Positions 6,762 through 15,728 of a stretch of 32,806 bases of DNA are shown piece after piece. How positions within the stretch are numbered: position 1 is the first letter of the stretch; each line of letters opens with the position of its first letter. The DNA lies in the NCBI GenBank assembly GCA_030728245.1, contig JANQZX010000048.1:1-32806 (forward strand), given 5' to 3'. Source of the stretch: Saprospiraceae bacterium. GTDB taxonomy: Bacteria; Bacteroidota; Bacteroidia; Chitinophagales; Saprospiraceae. The position numbers and the translations under genes were made by a program. The notes below the pieces were generated by a model. That model was not told where the DNA came from and searched no databases. It worked only from the letters and a program-made list of their open reading frames with translations.

Positions 6762-9176
6762 TTACCATTCAATCATTATGCCAATCGTAGGGAGCAAAGT
6801 ACCCTGTGCATCAGTTATTGTTTTCAATAAATATCTTTGCTCCGCTAAAGGTGCTGTCGGATTGATAATTACCGGTCCACCCACAGGTTTTCCATCGGCA
6901 TCTTTTGCCCTATCTAAAATCAACTGATTACTAGGAATAGCATTACCCGTAATATTTTCAATATCTAAATAAAGATTAAGACTCCATTTTGTAAAAAACC
7001 ATTTTTTATCGACGCGAATATCCACCGTATTAAATGCCTCCCGACGCAAGGTATTGATTTGGTTAAAATCTAAAATGCCCCTGTTATTCACCGACCAATT
7101 GGCGACCAGAGAGGAAGCGGGAGAAAAAGGAGTAAATGGTAAGCCACTCTGGAAGCGCCAGTTCATACCAATTTCCCAATTTCTCTTAAACTTTTTCCCT
7201 AGGGTTGTGCTGATGATGTGCCTTGCATCCCAGGAAGAAGAAACGAGGTCGCCATTTTTATCCTCAAAGGCACTCCAACCTAAAGTATAGGCAAAAATTC
7301 CATAAAACCCTTTATATAATCTTTGCTGATAAAGAAACTCAAATCCGTAGCTTCTACCATTTGACCTTGGAATAGCGGGTTCGTTGCCAATAACACCGAA
7401 ATCTCCCCCCAAATTGGCTAAGGTTACACTATCTCTGAGTAAAAATGGATAATTATTATAAAACTTATAAAATGATTCAATAGTAATCTTAGCATTGAAA
7501 TCTGTATTAAATTCCAACCCCAGAACCACTTGCTTATTACCTACATACTTAATGTTATTTGTCTTATTTACAAATTCACCATTTTGTTGATAACCAAGAA
7601 TAGTAAAAGGCGGTAATTGATAGAAGATTCCGGTATTGAAATTCACCGACAATCTTTTTGTAAGCGAGTAAGCTAAAGAAATACGCGGAGAGAGTTGATT
7701 TAAAGGATTGGACATATCCTTAGAATAGGTATTACCATCTACTCTTAAACCAGCTGAAAGAACCAGTTTCTCGTTATTAAAGCTTTGACTTGCCTGAGAA
7801 AACAGACTATACTTACCCATATTAAAGGCAGAACTATAATTGATAGTTTGAGCCCCCGAACCCGTAAAAATTCTATTGAAGGTATTATTATTATATTTGA
7901 CAAATTCATACCCGCCCCCATAAGTTAATTTAAAATCACCCGTTCTCAGTGTTCTTTCAATACGTAACTTATTTTCGATTTCTTGTGACTGGTAATCTAA
8001 TATTTTGTTTTCAGGTTTACTATCATCATTTCCAGCATATTTAATTGCCTTATTATCAAGCATATTCCTCGATAAAACGAAAGTCCAATAGCCCTTTTGA
8101 GTAAAGTGCTTCCATACCAGACCATTGGTATAATTCCATTGAGGCGTGGTTGGAAGTTGATCCAATAGAAACTGTTGATCTTCAGTTTCATTTGCCTCCA
8201 GATTGAGTTCAAATTGATCAATAGCCCCCAGTCCAATAAAGGTCAACTCATTTTTTTCGTCCAGTTTAAATTTAATTTTTGCCTGAAAATCATTGTAGGT
8301 AGGTAGAAATGGAAGTCCGATAGCCTGAAATAAAAATTGTAAATACGATCTGCGGCTCGAAACTAAAAAAGTACCTTTATCACCAATTGGACCTTCTAAA
8401 GTTAACCCAATATCAGAGGCACCCACCATAAAGTTACCTCCAATTCTATCACTTCTACCCTCTCTTTGTTTAAAATTAAACACAGAACTTAAAGCATTTC
8501 CTCTATTTGCAGGAAAGGCACCCGAGAAAAAATCCACCTCATTAATAAAATTTACATTTATAAGGCCCACCGGTCCACCCGAAGCCCCTTGCGTCGCAAA
8601 GTGATTAATATTCGGTACTTCTACATCGTCCAGAAAAAAACGATTTTCGTTCGGCGCCCCTCCCCTGATGATTAAATCATTTCTGAAAGATGCCGTAGTA
8701 GTTACCCCGGGTAAAGATTGAATAACTCTCGATATATCTCTCGCTCCTCCTGGGTTTCTTTGAATTTCAGCTATACCTATTGTTCTTAGGGAAACAGGAC
8801 TTTCCTCCGTTTTTTTAAATGGAGATGCTTGAACAACTACCTCAGTAAGTTCCTCGATAGATTCTTCCAATTCAAAATCTACCTGAGCAGGCCTTGCATT
8901 AGTAACCTGAATTTCAAAGGCAGAACCGTCTTTAAATCCTAAATAACTGGCTGTTACATTATACAAACCCGGAGTAAGTCCTGTTATTTCATAATTCCCC
9001 GATTCATCAGAGGTGACCCCTTTATTTATTTCAGGGATAACAACCGTAGCGAAACCAATGGCTTCATTGGTCAATTTATTAGTAATTTTTCCTTTTATTA
9101 TACCTGTTTGTCCATTTACCTGACTAAGAAATAAAAAGATGAAAGCAACGGTAAGCGCTAGATAATTTTTAAACAT
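6762..9176 (-). CDS. TonB-dependent receptor with carboxypeptidase-like N-terminal domain
   Basis: An 804-residue outer-membrane receptor. After the signal peptide (ending near VNGQ) comes a carboxypeptidase-D-regulatory-like beta-sandwich at about residues 25-110 (IKGKITNKLTNEAIGFATV). A plug domain follows (DISRVIQSLPGVTT, DLIIRGGAPNENRFFLDDVE), then a long beta-barrel ending in an aromatic residue (MIEW). The N-terminal domain marks the Bacteroidota receptor class that also includes SusC, but no SusD-type lipoprotein is adjacent, so glycan use is not supported. The ligand is unknown. It starts 95 bases after the fdhD stop and has no evident promoter match, so it could be a separate unit or an operon continuation. 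Confidence 0.92.
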   Translation of the reverse strand: MFKNYLALTVAFIFLFLSQVNGQTGIIKGKITNKLTNEAIGFATVVIPEINKGVTSDESGNYEITGLTPGLYNVTASYLGFKDGSAFEIQVTNARPAQVDFELEESIEELTEVVVQASPFKKTEESPVSLRTIGIAEIQRNPGGARDISRVIQSLPGVTTTASFRNDLIIRGGAPNENRFFLDDVEVPNINHFATQGASGGPVGLINVNFINEVDFFSGAFPANRGNALSSVFNFKQREGRSDRIGGNFMVGASDIGLTLEGPIGDKGTFLVSSRRSYLQFLFQAIGLPFLPTYNDFQAKIKFKLDEKNELTFIGLGAIDQFELNLEANETEDQQFLLDQLPTTPQWNYTNGLVWKHFTQKGYWTFVLSRNMLDNKAIKYAGNDDSKPENKILDYQSQEIENKLRIERTLRTGDFKLTYGGGYEFVKYNNNTFNRIFTGSGAQTINYSSAFNMGKYSLFSQASQSFNNEKLVLSAGLRVDGNTYSKDMSNPLNQLSPRISLAYSLTKRLSVNFNTGIFYQLPPFTILGYQQNGEFVNKTNNIKYVGNKQVVLGLEFNTDFNAKITIESFYKFYNNYPFLLRDSVTLANLGGDFGVIGNEPAIPRSNGRSYGFEFLYQQRLYKGFYGIFAYTLGWSAFEDKNGDLVSSSWDARHIISTTLGKKFKRNWEIGMNWRFQSGLPFTPFSPASSLVANWSVNNRGILDFNQINTLRREAFNTVDIRVDKKWFFTKWSLNLYLDIENITGNAIPSNQLILDRAKDADGKPVGGPVIINPTAPLAEQRYLLKTITDAQGTLLPTIGIMIEW

Positions 9177-9271
9177 AAAAGCAATGATATATAATGATTA
9201 TAAACCTATTAAATAAACAAAATGAAAAGTAGTTCTAAATACGAGCCAAAAAAATGAAAAAAAAGGATGTT

Positions 9272-10117
9272 TTATTGAATTCTATGCGAGTGGGTGTAAA
9301 CATTGAAAGAATTATTATTAGTAAACCCAACCAGCGTAATATCATTTTCTTCTGCAATTTCTATAGCTAAACTACTTGGCGCACCAATGGCTACGACAAG
9401 ATTTATACCTGCTCTGGCTGCTTTTTGTAGCATTTCAAATCCTGCCCTTCCGCTAAATAATAAAAATCCTTCCATGCGAATATTTTTATCTTTTAACAAA
9501 GCATGCCCCAAGACCTTATCGAGCGCATTGTGTCTGCCAACATCTTCGGCAACCTGCAATAATTCCCCCACATTATTAAACCAACAAACAGCATGAGACC
9601 CTCCCGTTTTATTAAAAAGGGGCTGCAATGCTTTCGTTTCGTTAACTAATCCAAAGATTATTTCTCTTTTGATTATTTTCGATTTTCCCCAGGAAGGATA
9701 AGGGATATTTCCTTGTAAAGACTCTGTATTGGGGGCGCCACAAACACCACAAGCAGCATTTACTATAAATATTCTGTCCTCTTTTGGAAAAATAGGATTG
9801 AAATGATAAGCTAACTCAACCAATTGAATTTTTTGAAAATACGTAGTTTTCTGAGCAGGCAAAATATCGTCTCTCCGATGTATAATGCCTGCCGTAAAAA
9901 GGAAGCCAACAGCCAATGCCAGATCATCTCCTGGAGATCTCATTATCATAGCTATTTTCTTTATTTTCCTATCATCGATGGGGCCGTATTTTACATATAT
10001 TTCGATTGGTGACTCCACAACAACGGAATCAACCATTGATTCCTGCGAACCATTATTGGAAAAACGGCTGATATTTACCGAATCGACAGATAATATTTTG
10101 CTTTGTTGATTATCCAT
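9272..10117 (-). CDS. fdhD: formate dehydrogenase accessory sulfurtransferase FdhD
   Basis: An FdhD-family protein of 281 residues from the ATG at 10117. FdhD moves sulfur from a cysteine desulfurase to the molybdenum cofactor of formate dehydrogenases. The key CxxC is in AACGVCG (Cys123 and Cys126), and the family signatures DVGRHNALDKV and LLFSGRAGFEMLQKAARAG are intact, so it should be functional. The start overlaps the stop of the upstream TonB receptor by 8 bases (ATGGATAA). An earlier ATG at 10138 would add seven residues and deepen the overlap. No formate dehydrogenase, molybdopterin gene or cysteine desulfurase is in the window. Confidence 0.93.
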   Translation of the reverse strand: MDNQQSKILSVDSVNISRFSNNGSQESMVDSVVVESPIEIYVKYGPIDDRKIKKIAMIMRSPGDDLALAVGFLFTAGIIHRRDDILPAQKTTYFQKIQLVELAYHFNPIFPKEDRIFIVNAACGVCGAPNTESLQGNIPYPSWGKSKIIKREIIFGLVNETKALQPLFNKTGGSHAVCWFNNVGELLQVAEDVGRHNALDKVLGHALLKDKNIRMEGFLLFSGRAGFEMLQKAARAGINLVVAIGAPSSLAIEIAEENDITLVGFTNNNSFNVYTHSHRIQ

Positions 10118-12197
10118 TTTTATTTGCCGGATTAACATTTAATCTCAATCCGAGATAAAAAGTTCTGCCTGACGCTGGTTCAAAGAATCTATTGGCTGCC
10201 GCATTGATTCTAATATTTGAAAAATAATCGACGTTCAGCAAGTTATTTACTCCACCAAAAATTTCAATTCCCGATGATTTAACTGGCAGTATATATTGGC
10301 ATCTTGCCCCCAGTAAAATATATCCAGGAACAGAAACAGTATTACTATCATTTGCAAATTGTTTGCCCATAGCCCTCATATTTGCTGAGAAGAAGATTGA
10401 TTTATTCCACTGGGATCTTACTTCTGTAAACAACTGAAAAGGAGAGAAACCTGGGACCCAGTTGCCTGCATAATTTTGTGAACCTGAGAGGTACTCTTTA
10501 AAGGTATGACCAGCCAAGGTAAGCGACATGATTGCACTTACTTTTCTTTCAGGAAAAAAATGAGTAAATATTTCTAATCCATTTCTTCTGGAAACCCCTG
10601 CATTTTTATAAAAAGTTCGACCGGGAAAAGCCACTAATCCGTAAGCTATCCATTCATCTTTTAAATCAATTTGATATATCGACACTTCCGATAGGAGCCA
10701 TTTTACTTTTTTATATCGATAACCCAGTGAGAATTGTGAGGAAGTCTGGGGTTTTAAATCAGGGTTAAAACCACCCAAATTGCTTGGATTTGCGCTGAGC
10801 TCTGTAAGTGCCGGCGTTTCAAAATGTTTACTCCAATCCCCAAAAATACTGGACGATGTGGACATTTTATATACGAAACCTAAGGAAGGATTTAACCTAA
10901 GATAGTCGATATTTCCACTATTATTACCGTCTGTTAAAAAAAGATCTTCTACACCCATATTGATTTTATCCAATCTGGCGCCCAATACCCCTTCCCATTT
11001 TTTGCTGAAAAAATAACGATACTGGCCATAAATACCTCCACCTTGAAATAACTCCTTTTGGTCTAAATTCAGATTACCTTTTACCCCAAGTTTATTAGCG
11101 AATCTCTGTCTGTTGTCAACCTGACTGGATGCTTCCATGCCAATTAACCATTGAAAAGTAGGTTTTAACTGCTGCAATGAAGCACCTCCACCCCAAAATT
11201 GTCTGGTAAATGACACATAACCACCGGCTTCAAAGGGAAGTCTATTATCAAAAATGCGCTTTGAATAAAAAGAATATACCTGAACTTGCTTATTATTTTT
11301 TAATTGCTGATCCCAGGTACTCCCTATTCTGTATTGAACTAACTCCTCCCCTGCCTTAAACTGAATATTCCTGCTAAATGCTGACTTTCTCGATAAATTA
11401 AGCTCAGAAGAAACTAAAGCCCCTGGATCATTAGCCAGGGGGCTCGAAGCCCAATTTAATAAAAACTTCAGCTTCCCCTTTGGCAGATGAATAACATATT
11501 TACCATTAAATAAATTTGTTTTTGTCTGACTCCAGTCCCTAAATCCCGTATGAGAAAAATTACTTCCAAAAATACTCCATTCTCTTTTCGTATTTTTACC
11601 ACCCATCCAAATATCTAATTTCTTCATGCCATTACTCCCTAAAAGGTAACCAGAATTCATCGAAAATGGAGAGGTTGGATCTTTTGTATAAAGCGCCAGT
11701 ACGCCACCGGCCGCATTACCATAAAGAACGGTACTCACCCCCCTGATAACCTCCATCGTTTGAATAAAGGCCGGATCGATATTATCTACATTGGCCTGTC
11801 CGTCGGGGGTTGTTTCAGGAATACCATCGACTAAAATTCTAACACCGCGAATACCAAAGGCAGACCTGGAACCAAATCCACGAATGGATATTCGTACATC
11901 CTGAGCATAATTTTCAGCATTTTGAGCTAAAACACCTGGTACATAAGCAGCATAATCCTGAAGCGATGTTCTTGCCTGTCCCTTTACCAAAATATCTTCC
12001 ATAAGGGTAGTTACCGCCTGATTTACACGACGGCTTTCAACCGATATTCTTGAAGCGGTAATTGGAACAGCTGGTAATTCAAGGGTATCTGATTGCCCAA
12101 CAGCACTCAAAGAAGTCATTAAAGAAACGAATACCAAAGAAAGTAACAGATTACCTTTTCTAATAGAAAAGTGGTTATATTTTTTACTTTTTCTCAC
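10110..12197 (-). CDS. TonB-dependent receptor, FecA/siderophore type
   Basis: A 695-residue outer-membrane receptor with a signal peptide ending near SAVGQ. Unlike the receptor at 6762-9176 it has no carboxypeptidase-like domain; the plug starts almost at once (DISIRGFG-type segment VRISIRGFGSRSAFGIRG, then VLVDGIPETTPDGQ-like and TMEVIRGVSTVLYGNAAGG). The barrel ends in an aromatic-rich strand (GRTFYLGLRLN). The plug style resembles ferric-citrate or siderophore receptors, so metal uptake is the leading guess, not proven. The start is GTG and overlaps the S9 peptidase stop by 14 bases; its own stop overlaps fdhD. Coupled translation of the three genes is likely. Confidence 0.9.
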   Translation of the reverse strand: MRKSKKYNHFSIRKGNLLLSLVFVSLMTSLSAVGQSDTLELPAVPITASRISVESRRVNQAVTTLMEDILVKGQARTSLQDYAAYVPGVLAQNAENYAQDVRISIRGFGSRSAFGIRGVRILVDGIPETTPDGQANVDNIDPAFIQTMEVIRGVSTVLYGNAAGGVLALYTKDPTSPFSMNSGYLLGSNGMKKLDIWMGGKNTKREWSIFGSNFSHTGFRDWSQTKTNLFNGKYVIHLPKGKLKFLLNWASSPLANDPGALVSSELNLSRKSAFSRNIQFKAGEELVQYRIGSTWDQQLKNNKQVQVYSFYSKRIFDNRLPFEAGGYVSFTRQFWGGGASLQQLKPTFQWLIGMEASSQVDNRQRFANKLGVKGNLNLDQKELFQGGGIYGQYRYFFSKKWEGVLGARLDKINMGVEDLFLTDGNNSGNIDYLRLNPSLGFVYKMSTSSSIFGDWSKHFETPALTELSANPSNLGGFNPDLKPQTSSQFSLGYRYKKVKWLLSEVSIYQIDLKDEWIAYGLVAFPGRTFYKNAGVSRRNGLEIFTHFFPERKVSAIMSLTLAGHTFKEYLSGSQNYAGNWVPGFSPFQLFTEVRSQWNKSIFFSANMRAMGKQFANDSNTVSVPGYILLGARCQYILPVKSSGIEIFGGVNNLLNVDYFSNIRINAAANRFFEPASGRTFYLGLRLNVNPANKNG

Positions 12198-14598
12198 TTT
12201 CAGGTTTTGCTATAGTTTTATCAAATAGTTGTAAAATCCTTCTATATTCATCCAGCCAACTGGTTGTTTCCACAAAACCGTGATCCTCCATTGGAAAAAC
12301 GGCCAGCTCCCAATTTTCCTTACCCAGCTCAATCAATCTTTGAGATAGACGCACAATATCTTGAAAATGAACATTTACGTCCACCATACCGTGCAACATT
12401 AGCAGATTCCCTTTTAATCCATCCGCAAAATACATTGGTGAACTTCTCTTGTAAGCTATAGGATCTAGAGAAGGAACATTCAATATATTGGAGGTATAGC
12501 CATGATTATAATGTGCCCAATCGGTAACTGATCTCAGCGCAGCTCCACTTTTGAAAGTATTATTTTCATTAAACAGAGCCATAAGGGTTATAAAACCACC
12601 ATAAGAACCACCGTAGATACCTATTCTTGAAGAGTCTATATTATGTTTATCAATAAGGAATCTGGCGCCATCTACCTGATCAGACAGATCTTTACCACCC
12701 ATATATCTGTAAATACCTGTTCTCCAATCTCTTCCATAACCTGCACTCCCTCTATAATCAATATCAAGTACGGTATATCCTTTGTCGGCTAAAAGATTAT
12801 GAAACATGTACTCTCTGTAATAAGTACTCCACCATTCATGAACATTTTGTAAATACCCCGCGCCATGAACAAATATAACGGCACCCTTATGGCTTACCTT
12901 TGCCTCTGGTTTATACCATCGGGCAGACACATTTTCACCATCCCGGGCCTTAAACCAAACAATTTCAGGTTTTCTCCAGGAATATGACCTAAAGGCGTCA
13001 GACGTAGAATGGGTTATTTGAATAGTTTTGGCATTCGGTTTATTTTCCTGAACAAAAAGTTCCCAAGGCGTATTGGAGGTAGAGAATCTGATCGCTAAAT
13101 ATTTTTCGTCCGGCGAAATAGTTACCTCTGCATTTCCTACCCCTGAGGTCAATTTCACGAGATTTTTACTCGCAACATTGAGTTTATAATAATGTTGTTG
13201 ATGAGGTCCTTCCGCATTGGCAGTCAAATAAATATGTTGTCCGTCAAGAGCTAAGCGGGTATTTAATATTTCAAAAGAACCTGACGTTAGCTGTGAAATA
13301 GATTTAGATTTTACATCATACAAATAAAGATGAGAAAAGCCCGTTTTTTCAGATTGAAAGTAAAATTGCTCCCCGTTGGGCAACCATTCAATATTTCCTA
13401 CCGCCTGGTCATAACTTTCAATACCAGGGCCGCCAATCCATGCAGTGTCGTGTTGATGATCGATTTCCTCCCATTTTCCACTGGCAGGATCTAATAAGAC
13501 CAACCATCTATCTTTATGATCTAAGGAACGAACTACAAAAAGAGGTTGATTTTTACTACTCCAAACAGGACCGTTAATAACGACAGGTTTTGGCTCAGGA
13601 AAGGTATCGACAAAAGGATTTTTTGGATCCTTATACCATTTAAGATATTCTGGTTTTTTATAAATACCTGATAATTTCTTAACATTCAGCGTATAAAACG
13701 AATCTTTTTCTGTTAAGACCACGCCCATCTCGTAAGTAGGTTTAGGAAAGCCAACTTTTTCCCTGGAGCGGAGATTGGTTGTAAAACCTGAATTAGTAAC
13801 AAAATCAGGCACTTGAGTTTCTTTACCCACATTTTCTGTTACCAATTTGCAAGCAACATATTTTAAGTCAGAACTATGTGACATTTGCACTAATCTTTTG
13901 TTCTGCAGAAAAAAAGGTTTAGGCAAATAAAGGTTAGATTTGGGTTCCTCCCTCTTTCTTTTATCTGCTATCGCTTTCCTGTCCTCCAACACATCAAATA
14001 AATCGAGCTGTTCCTTTTCAAGCCATTGCTCTGCCGTGTTTTTTAAAGCAGGAGTAGTAGGTTTTACTTCTGTAAAATGAGTGAGTTGGCGCAATGAACC
14101 GTCAAATAAATGGATAGCGAAAAGATTATTATTTCGTTGAAAAGTCAACATAGAATCCCCTTTGGCAAAAGCTATATTCGATTCCCTGTCCGAAGAAATA
14201 ACAAAGGGAGTGAGCGGCCCATCGGGCAAAATTTGTTTATAAATATCTCCCTCCCTTAAAATGAATCTTAGCCCCTTATTTTTAGATATTATACCTCCTG
14301 GAGGAAAAGCCAGCCACTTATCGGCAGGTAATTTGACTGGTGCTGCAGAAAATGGAGCCTTCACCTGATAGATACTTCTCAATGAATCATTATCAGGATT
14401 CCATGAAAAGAAAATTTCTTTACTGTTTGGGTGCCAGAAAATACCCTCCGGAGAATACCCTATATATTTTTCACCAGACATAATAGCTTTTAAATCAAGC
14501 GGTTGATTTTTATTATTCTGAGCTGATAAAAAAGAGGTAATGAACAGGAATAAGACTGATACCATCAGATTAACCCGAAAAAGAAAATTCGTTCTCAT
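12184..14598 (-). CDS. exported S9 family prolyl oligopeptidase / DPP-IV-like peptidase
   Basis: A serine peptidase of about 804 residues. From the ATG at 14598 it has a clear signal peptide (MRTNFLF... to SFLSAQ); the longer frame begins with GTG at 14652 and lacks a good leader. The N-terminal two thirds are a beta-propeller (repeats such as GIFWHPNSKEIFFSW, NIEWLPNGEQFYF). The C-terminal alpha/beta hydrolase carries the triad: Ser665 in GGSYGG, Asp740 in MVDVNVHF and His773 in EDHGF. Family S9 members trim short peptides, often after proline. In Bacteroidota these are periplasmic or outer-membrane enzymes. It leads a chain of overlapping genes with a TonB receptor and fdhD. Confidence 0.92.
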   Translation of the reverse strand: MRTNFLFRVNLMVSVLFLFITSFLSAQNNKNQPLDLKAIMSGEKYIGYSPEGIFWHPNSKEIFFSWNPDNDSLRSIYQVKAPFSAAPVKLPADKWLAFPPGGIISKNKGLRFILREGDIYKQILPDGPLTPFVISSDRESNIAFAKGDSMLTFQRNNNLFAIHLFDGSLRQLTHFTEVKPTTPALKNTAEQWLEKEQLDLFDVLEDRKAIADKRKREEPKSNLYLPKPFFLQNKRLVQMSHSSDLKYVACKLVTENVGKETQVPDFVTNSGFTTNLRSREKVGFPKPTYEMGVVLTEKDSFYTLNVKKLSGIYKKPEYLKWYKDPKNPFVDTFPEPKPVVINGPVWSSKNQPLFVVRSLDHKDRWLVLLDPASGKWEEIDHQHDTAWIGGPGIESYDQAVGNIEWLPNGEQFYFQSEKTGFSHLYLYDVKSKSISQLTSGSFEILNTRLALDGQHIYLTANAEGPHQQHYYKLNVASKNLVKLTSGVGNAEVTISPDEKYLAIRFSTSNTPWELFVQENKPNAKTIQITHSTSDAFRSYSWRKPEIVWFKARDGENVSARWYKPEAKVSHKGAVIFVHGAGYLQNVHEWWSTYYREYMFHNLLADKGYTVLDIDYRGSAGYGRDWRTGIYRYMGGKDLSDQVDGARFLIDKHNIDSSRIGIYGGSYGGFITLMALFNENNTFKSGAALRSVTDWAHYNHGYTSNILNVPSLDPIAYKRSSPMYFADGLKGNLLMLHGMVDVNVHFQDIVRLSQRLIELGKENWELAVFPMEDHGFVETTSWLDEYRRILQLFDKTIAKPESEKK

Positions 14599-14693
14599 AT
14601 ATCCATTATTATTTTGTCCCAATATAGCCTTTTCAATTAAAAAAGAGAACACATCAAAACAAACTTTAATATATGTTTTTATTTTAATTTGTA

Positions 14694-14701
14694 TATATTT
14701 G
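14694..14701 (+). promoter_or_regulatory. candidate -7 element of the small secreted protein gene
   Basis: TATATTTG matches the Bacteroidota -7 consensus TAnnTTTG exactly and ends 17 bases before the ATG at 14719, leaving a leader of about ten bases. No convincing -33 TTTG is at the right distance, and the area is very AT-rich, so a chance match is possible. Confidence 0.4.
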
Positions 14702-14718
14702 TCTATATATATTAAATT

Positions 14719-15102
14719 ATGTACAGATTATTTATTCCTATTTTATTTTTATCTATTTTTTCGTTTAAACTAAATGCACAAGTAGTTAGAATCAAACTAG
14801 TTGAAAATAAACCATTTTGCGCAGGTTTTGGCCAGGAAAACGTGGCTCAGGTCAAGATATCATCTGTACCCAACATAAGGATACCGGAAAATGCAGGAAC
14901 GGTATATACCTGGTATGCCATCCATAAGGAAGGATTTAGGAGTTGGCATACGCCCATAGACCAGAGGGCTATACCACTTCCATGGCCTGGACGTTATGAA
15001 ATATATGTGATTATGAAATATATAGACAAAGTAACACTGTTGCCTTACTTTGCCTTTAAATCGTCGTCTATTTTTGTTAATGCTGATTCTTGTCCTCCTT
15101 GA
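14719..15102 (+). CDS. small secreted protein of unknown function
   Basis: A 127-residue protein I do not recognise. Residues 1-21 form a good signal peptide (ends KLNAQ). The mature part of about 106 residues has two cysteines, one near its start (PFCAGFG) and one near its end (DSCPP), which could form a disulfide. The alternation of hydrophobic and polar residues (TVYTWYAIHKEG, RYEIYVIMKYI) suggests a small beta-sandwich. It stands alone on the plus strand between two minus-strand genes, convergent with lrp (13-base gap), and has its own candidate -7 element. No catalytic motif is visible. Confidence 0.75.
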   Translation: MYRLFIPILFLSIFSFKLNAQVVRIKLVENKPFCAGFGQENVAQVKISSVPNIRIPENAGTVYTWYAIHKEGFRSWHTPIDQRAIPLPWPGRYEIYVIMKYIDKVTLLPYFAFKSSSIFVNADSCPP

Positions 15103-15115
15103 GGTTAGATGGGAA

Positions 15116-15613
15116 TTAATCGTATTTGAAAGGTAGAACGGAAGAATCCTTTATGGTAGAAAGCGTCATTAACGTTTTAAGCCTTTCAATCTCCTCTATT
15201 TGAGAGAGGGTTTTAAAAAGAAGTTGTTCGTACGTTGGAATATCTTTACAAACAATTTTCATTAAAAAGTCAGCTTCTCCGGTAATAATATAACACTCTA
15301 CAATTTCGTCGATCTCTTGTACTTTTGCCATAAAATTATTTAGGGCATTGTCTTTTTGCCAAGCTAAAGAAACCTGAACGAAAGTCTTTACATTCAAACC
15401 AATGGCTTGCTGATTTACTTTTGCGTGATAACTTTGAATGATTTCTGTGTTCTCCAGTTTTTTAACCCTTTCCAAGGTTGGGGCTGGCGACAACCCAATT
15501 TTTTTAGACAAATCAAGATTAGTTATTTTACTATTTTCCTGAAGAATATGTAAAATTTTCAAATCAGTTTTATCTAACTTTTCTAAAGACTCTTGTGCAG
15601 GTAAATTATTCAT
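15116..15613 (-). CDS. Lrp/AsnC family transcriptional regulator
   Basis: A 165-residue regulator. The N-terminal winged helix-turn-helix (LDKTDLKILHILQEN, then NLDLSKKIGLSPAPTLERVKKLE) is followed by the RAM/AsnC ligand-binding dimerisation domain (TFVQVSLAW, VECYIITGEADFLMKIVCKD). Family members sense amino acids and act on amino-acid metabolism genes. It lies just downstream of gdhA on the same strand with a 115-base gap containing a long perfect hairpin. Control of gdhA or of itself is a reasonable inference but no operator has been shown. Confidence 0.93.
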   Translation of the reverse strand: MNNLPAQESLEKLDKTDLKILHILQENSKITNLDLSKKIGLSPAPTLERVKKLENTEIIQSYHAKVNQQAIGLNVKTFVQVSLAWQKDNALNNFMAKVQEIDEIVECYIITGEADFLMKIVCKDIPTYEQLLFKTLSQIEEIERLKTLMTLSTIKDSSVLPFKYD

Positions 15614-15668
15614 GGGTTACTCGTTGTTTTTTTAAAAATAAACGCAAAAGAACAAATAATATTACAAA

Positions 15669-15712
15669 TACGCTAAAATTTAATTGTTAATTCCCAATTA
15701 AATTTTAGCGTA
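15669..15712 (-). terminator. 18-bp perfect inverted repeat between gdhA and lrp
   Basis: Arms at 15669-15686 and 15695-15712 are exact reverse complements over 18 bases, with an 8-base loop. It begins 17 bases past the gdhA stop on the minus strand. After the stem the minus strand is T-rich (TTTGTAATATTATTTG) but lacks an unbroken T-run, so a terminator of gdhA is the first reading. A dyad of this size 56 bases ahead of an Lrp-family start could also be an autoregulatory operator. Which role applies cannot be decided from sequence. Confidence 0.6.
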
Positions 15713-15728
15713 TAGCAAAAAGAGTAGA

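Noticed and set aside
6762-9176. A SusC/SusD polysaccharide-utilisation pair
   Set aside because: The receptor has the carboxypeptidase-like domain, but no SusD-type lipoprotein or glycan enzyme is next to it.
14599-14652. A GTG start for the S9 peptidase that adds 18 residues
   Set aside because: The signal peptide fits only the ATG at 14598; the extension would bury it.
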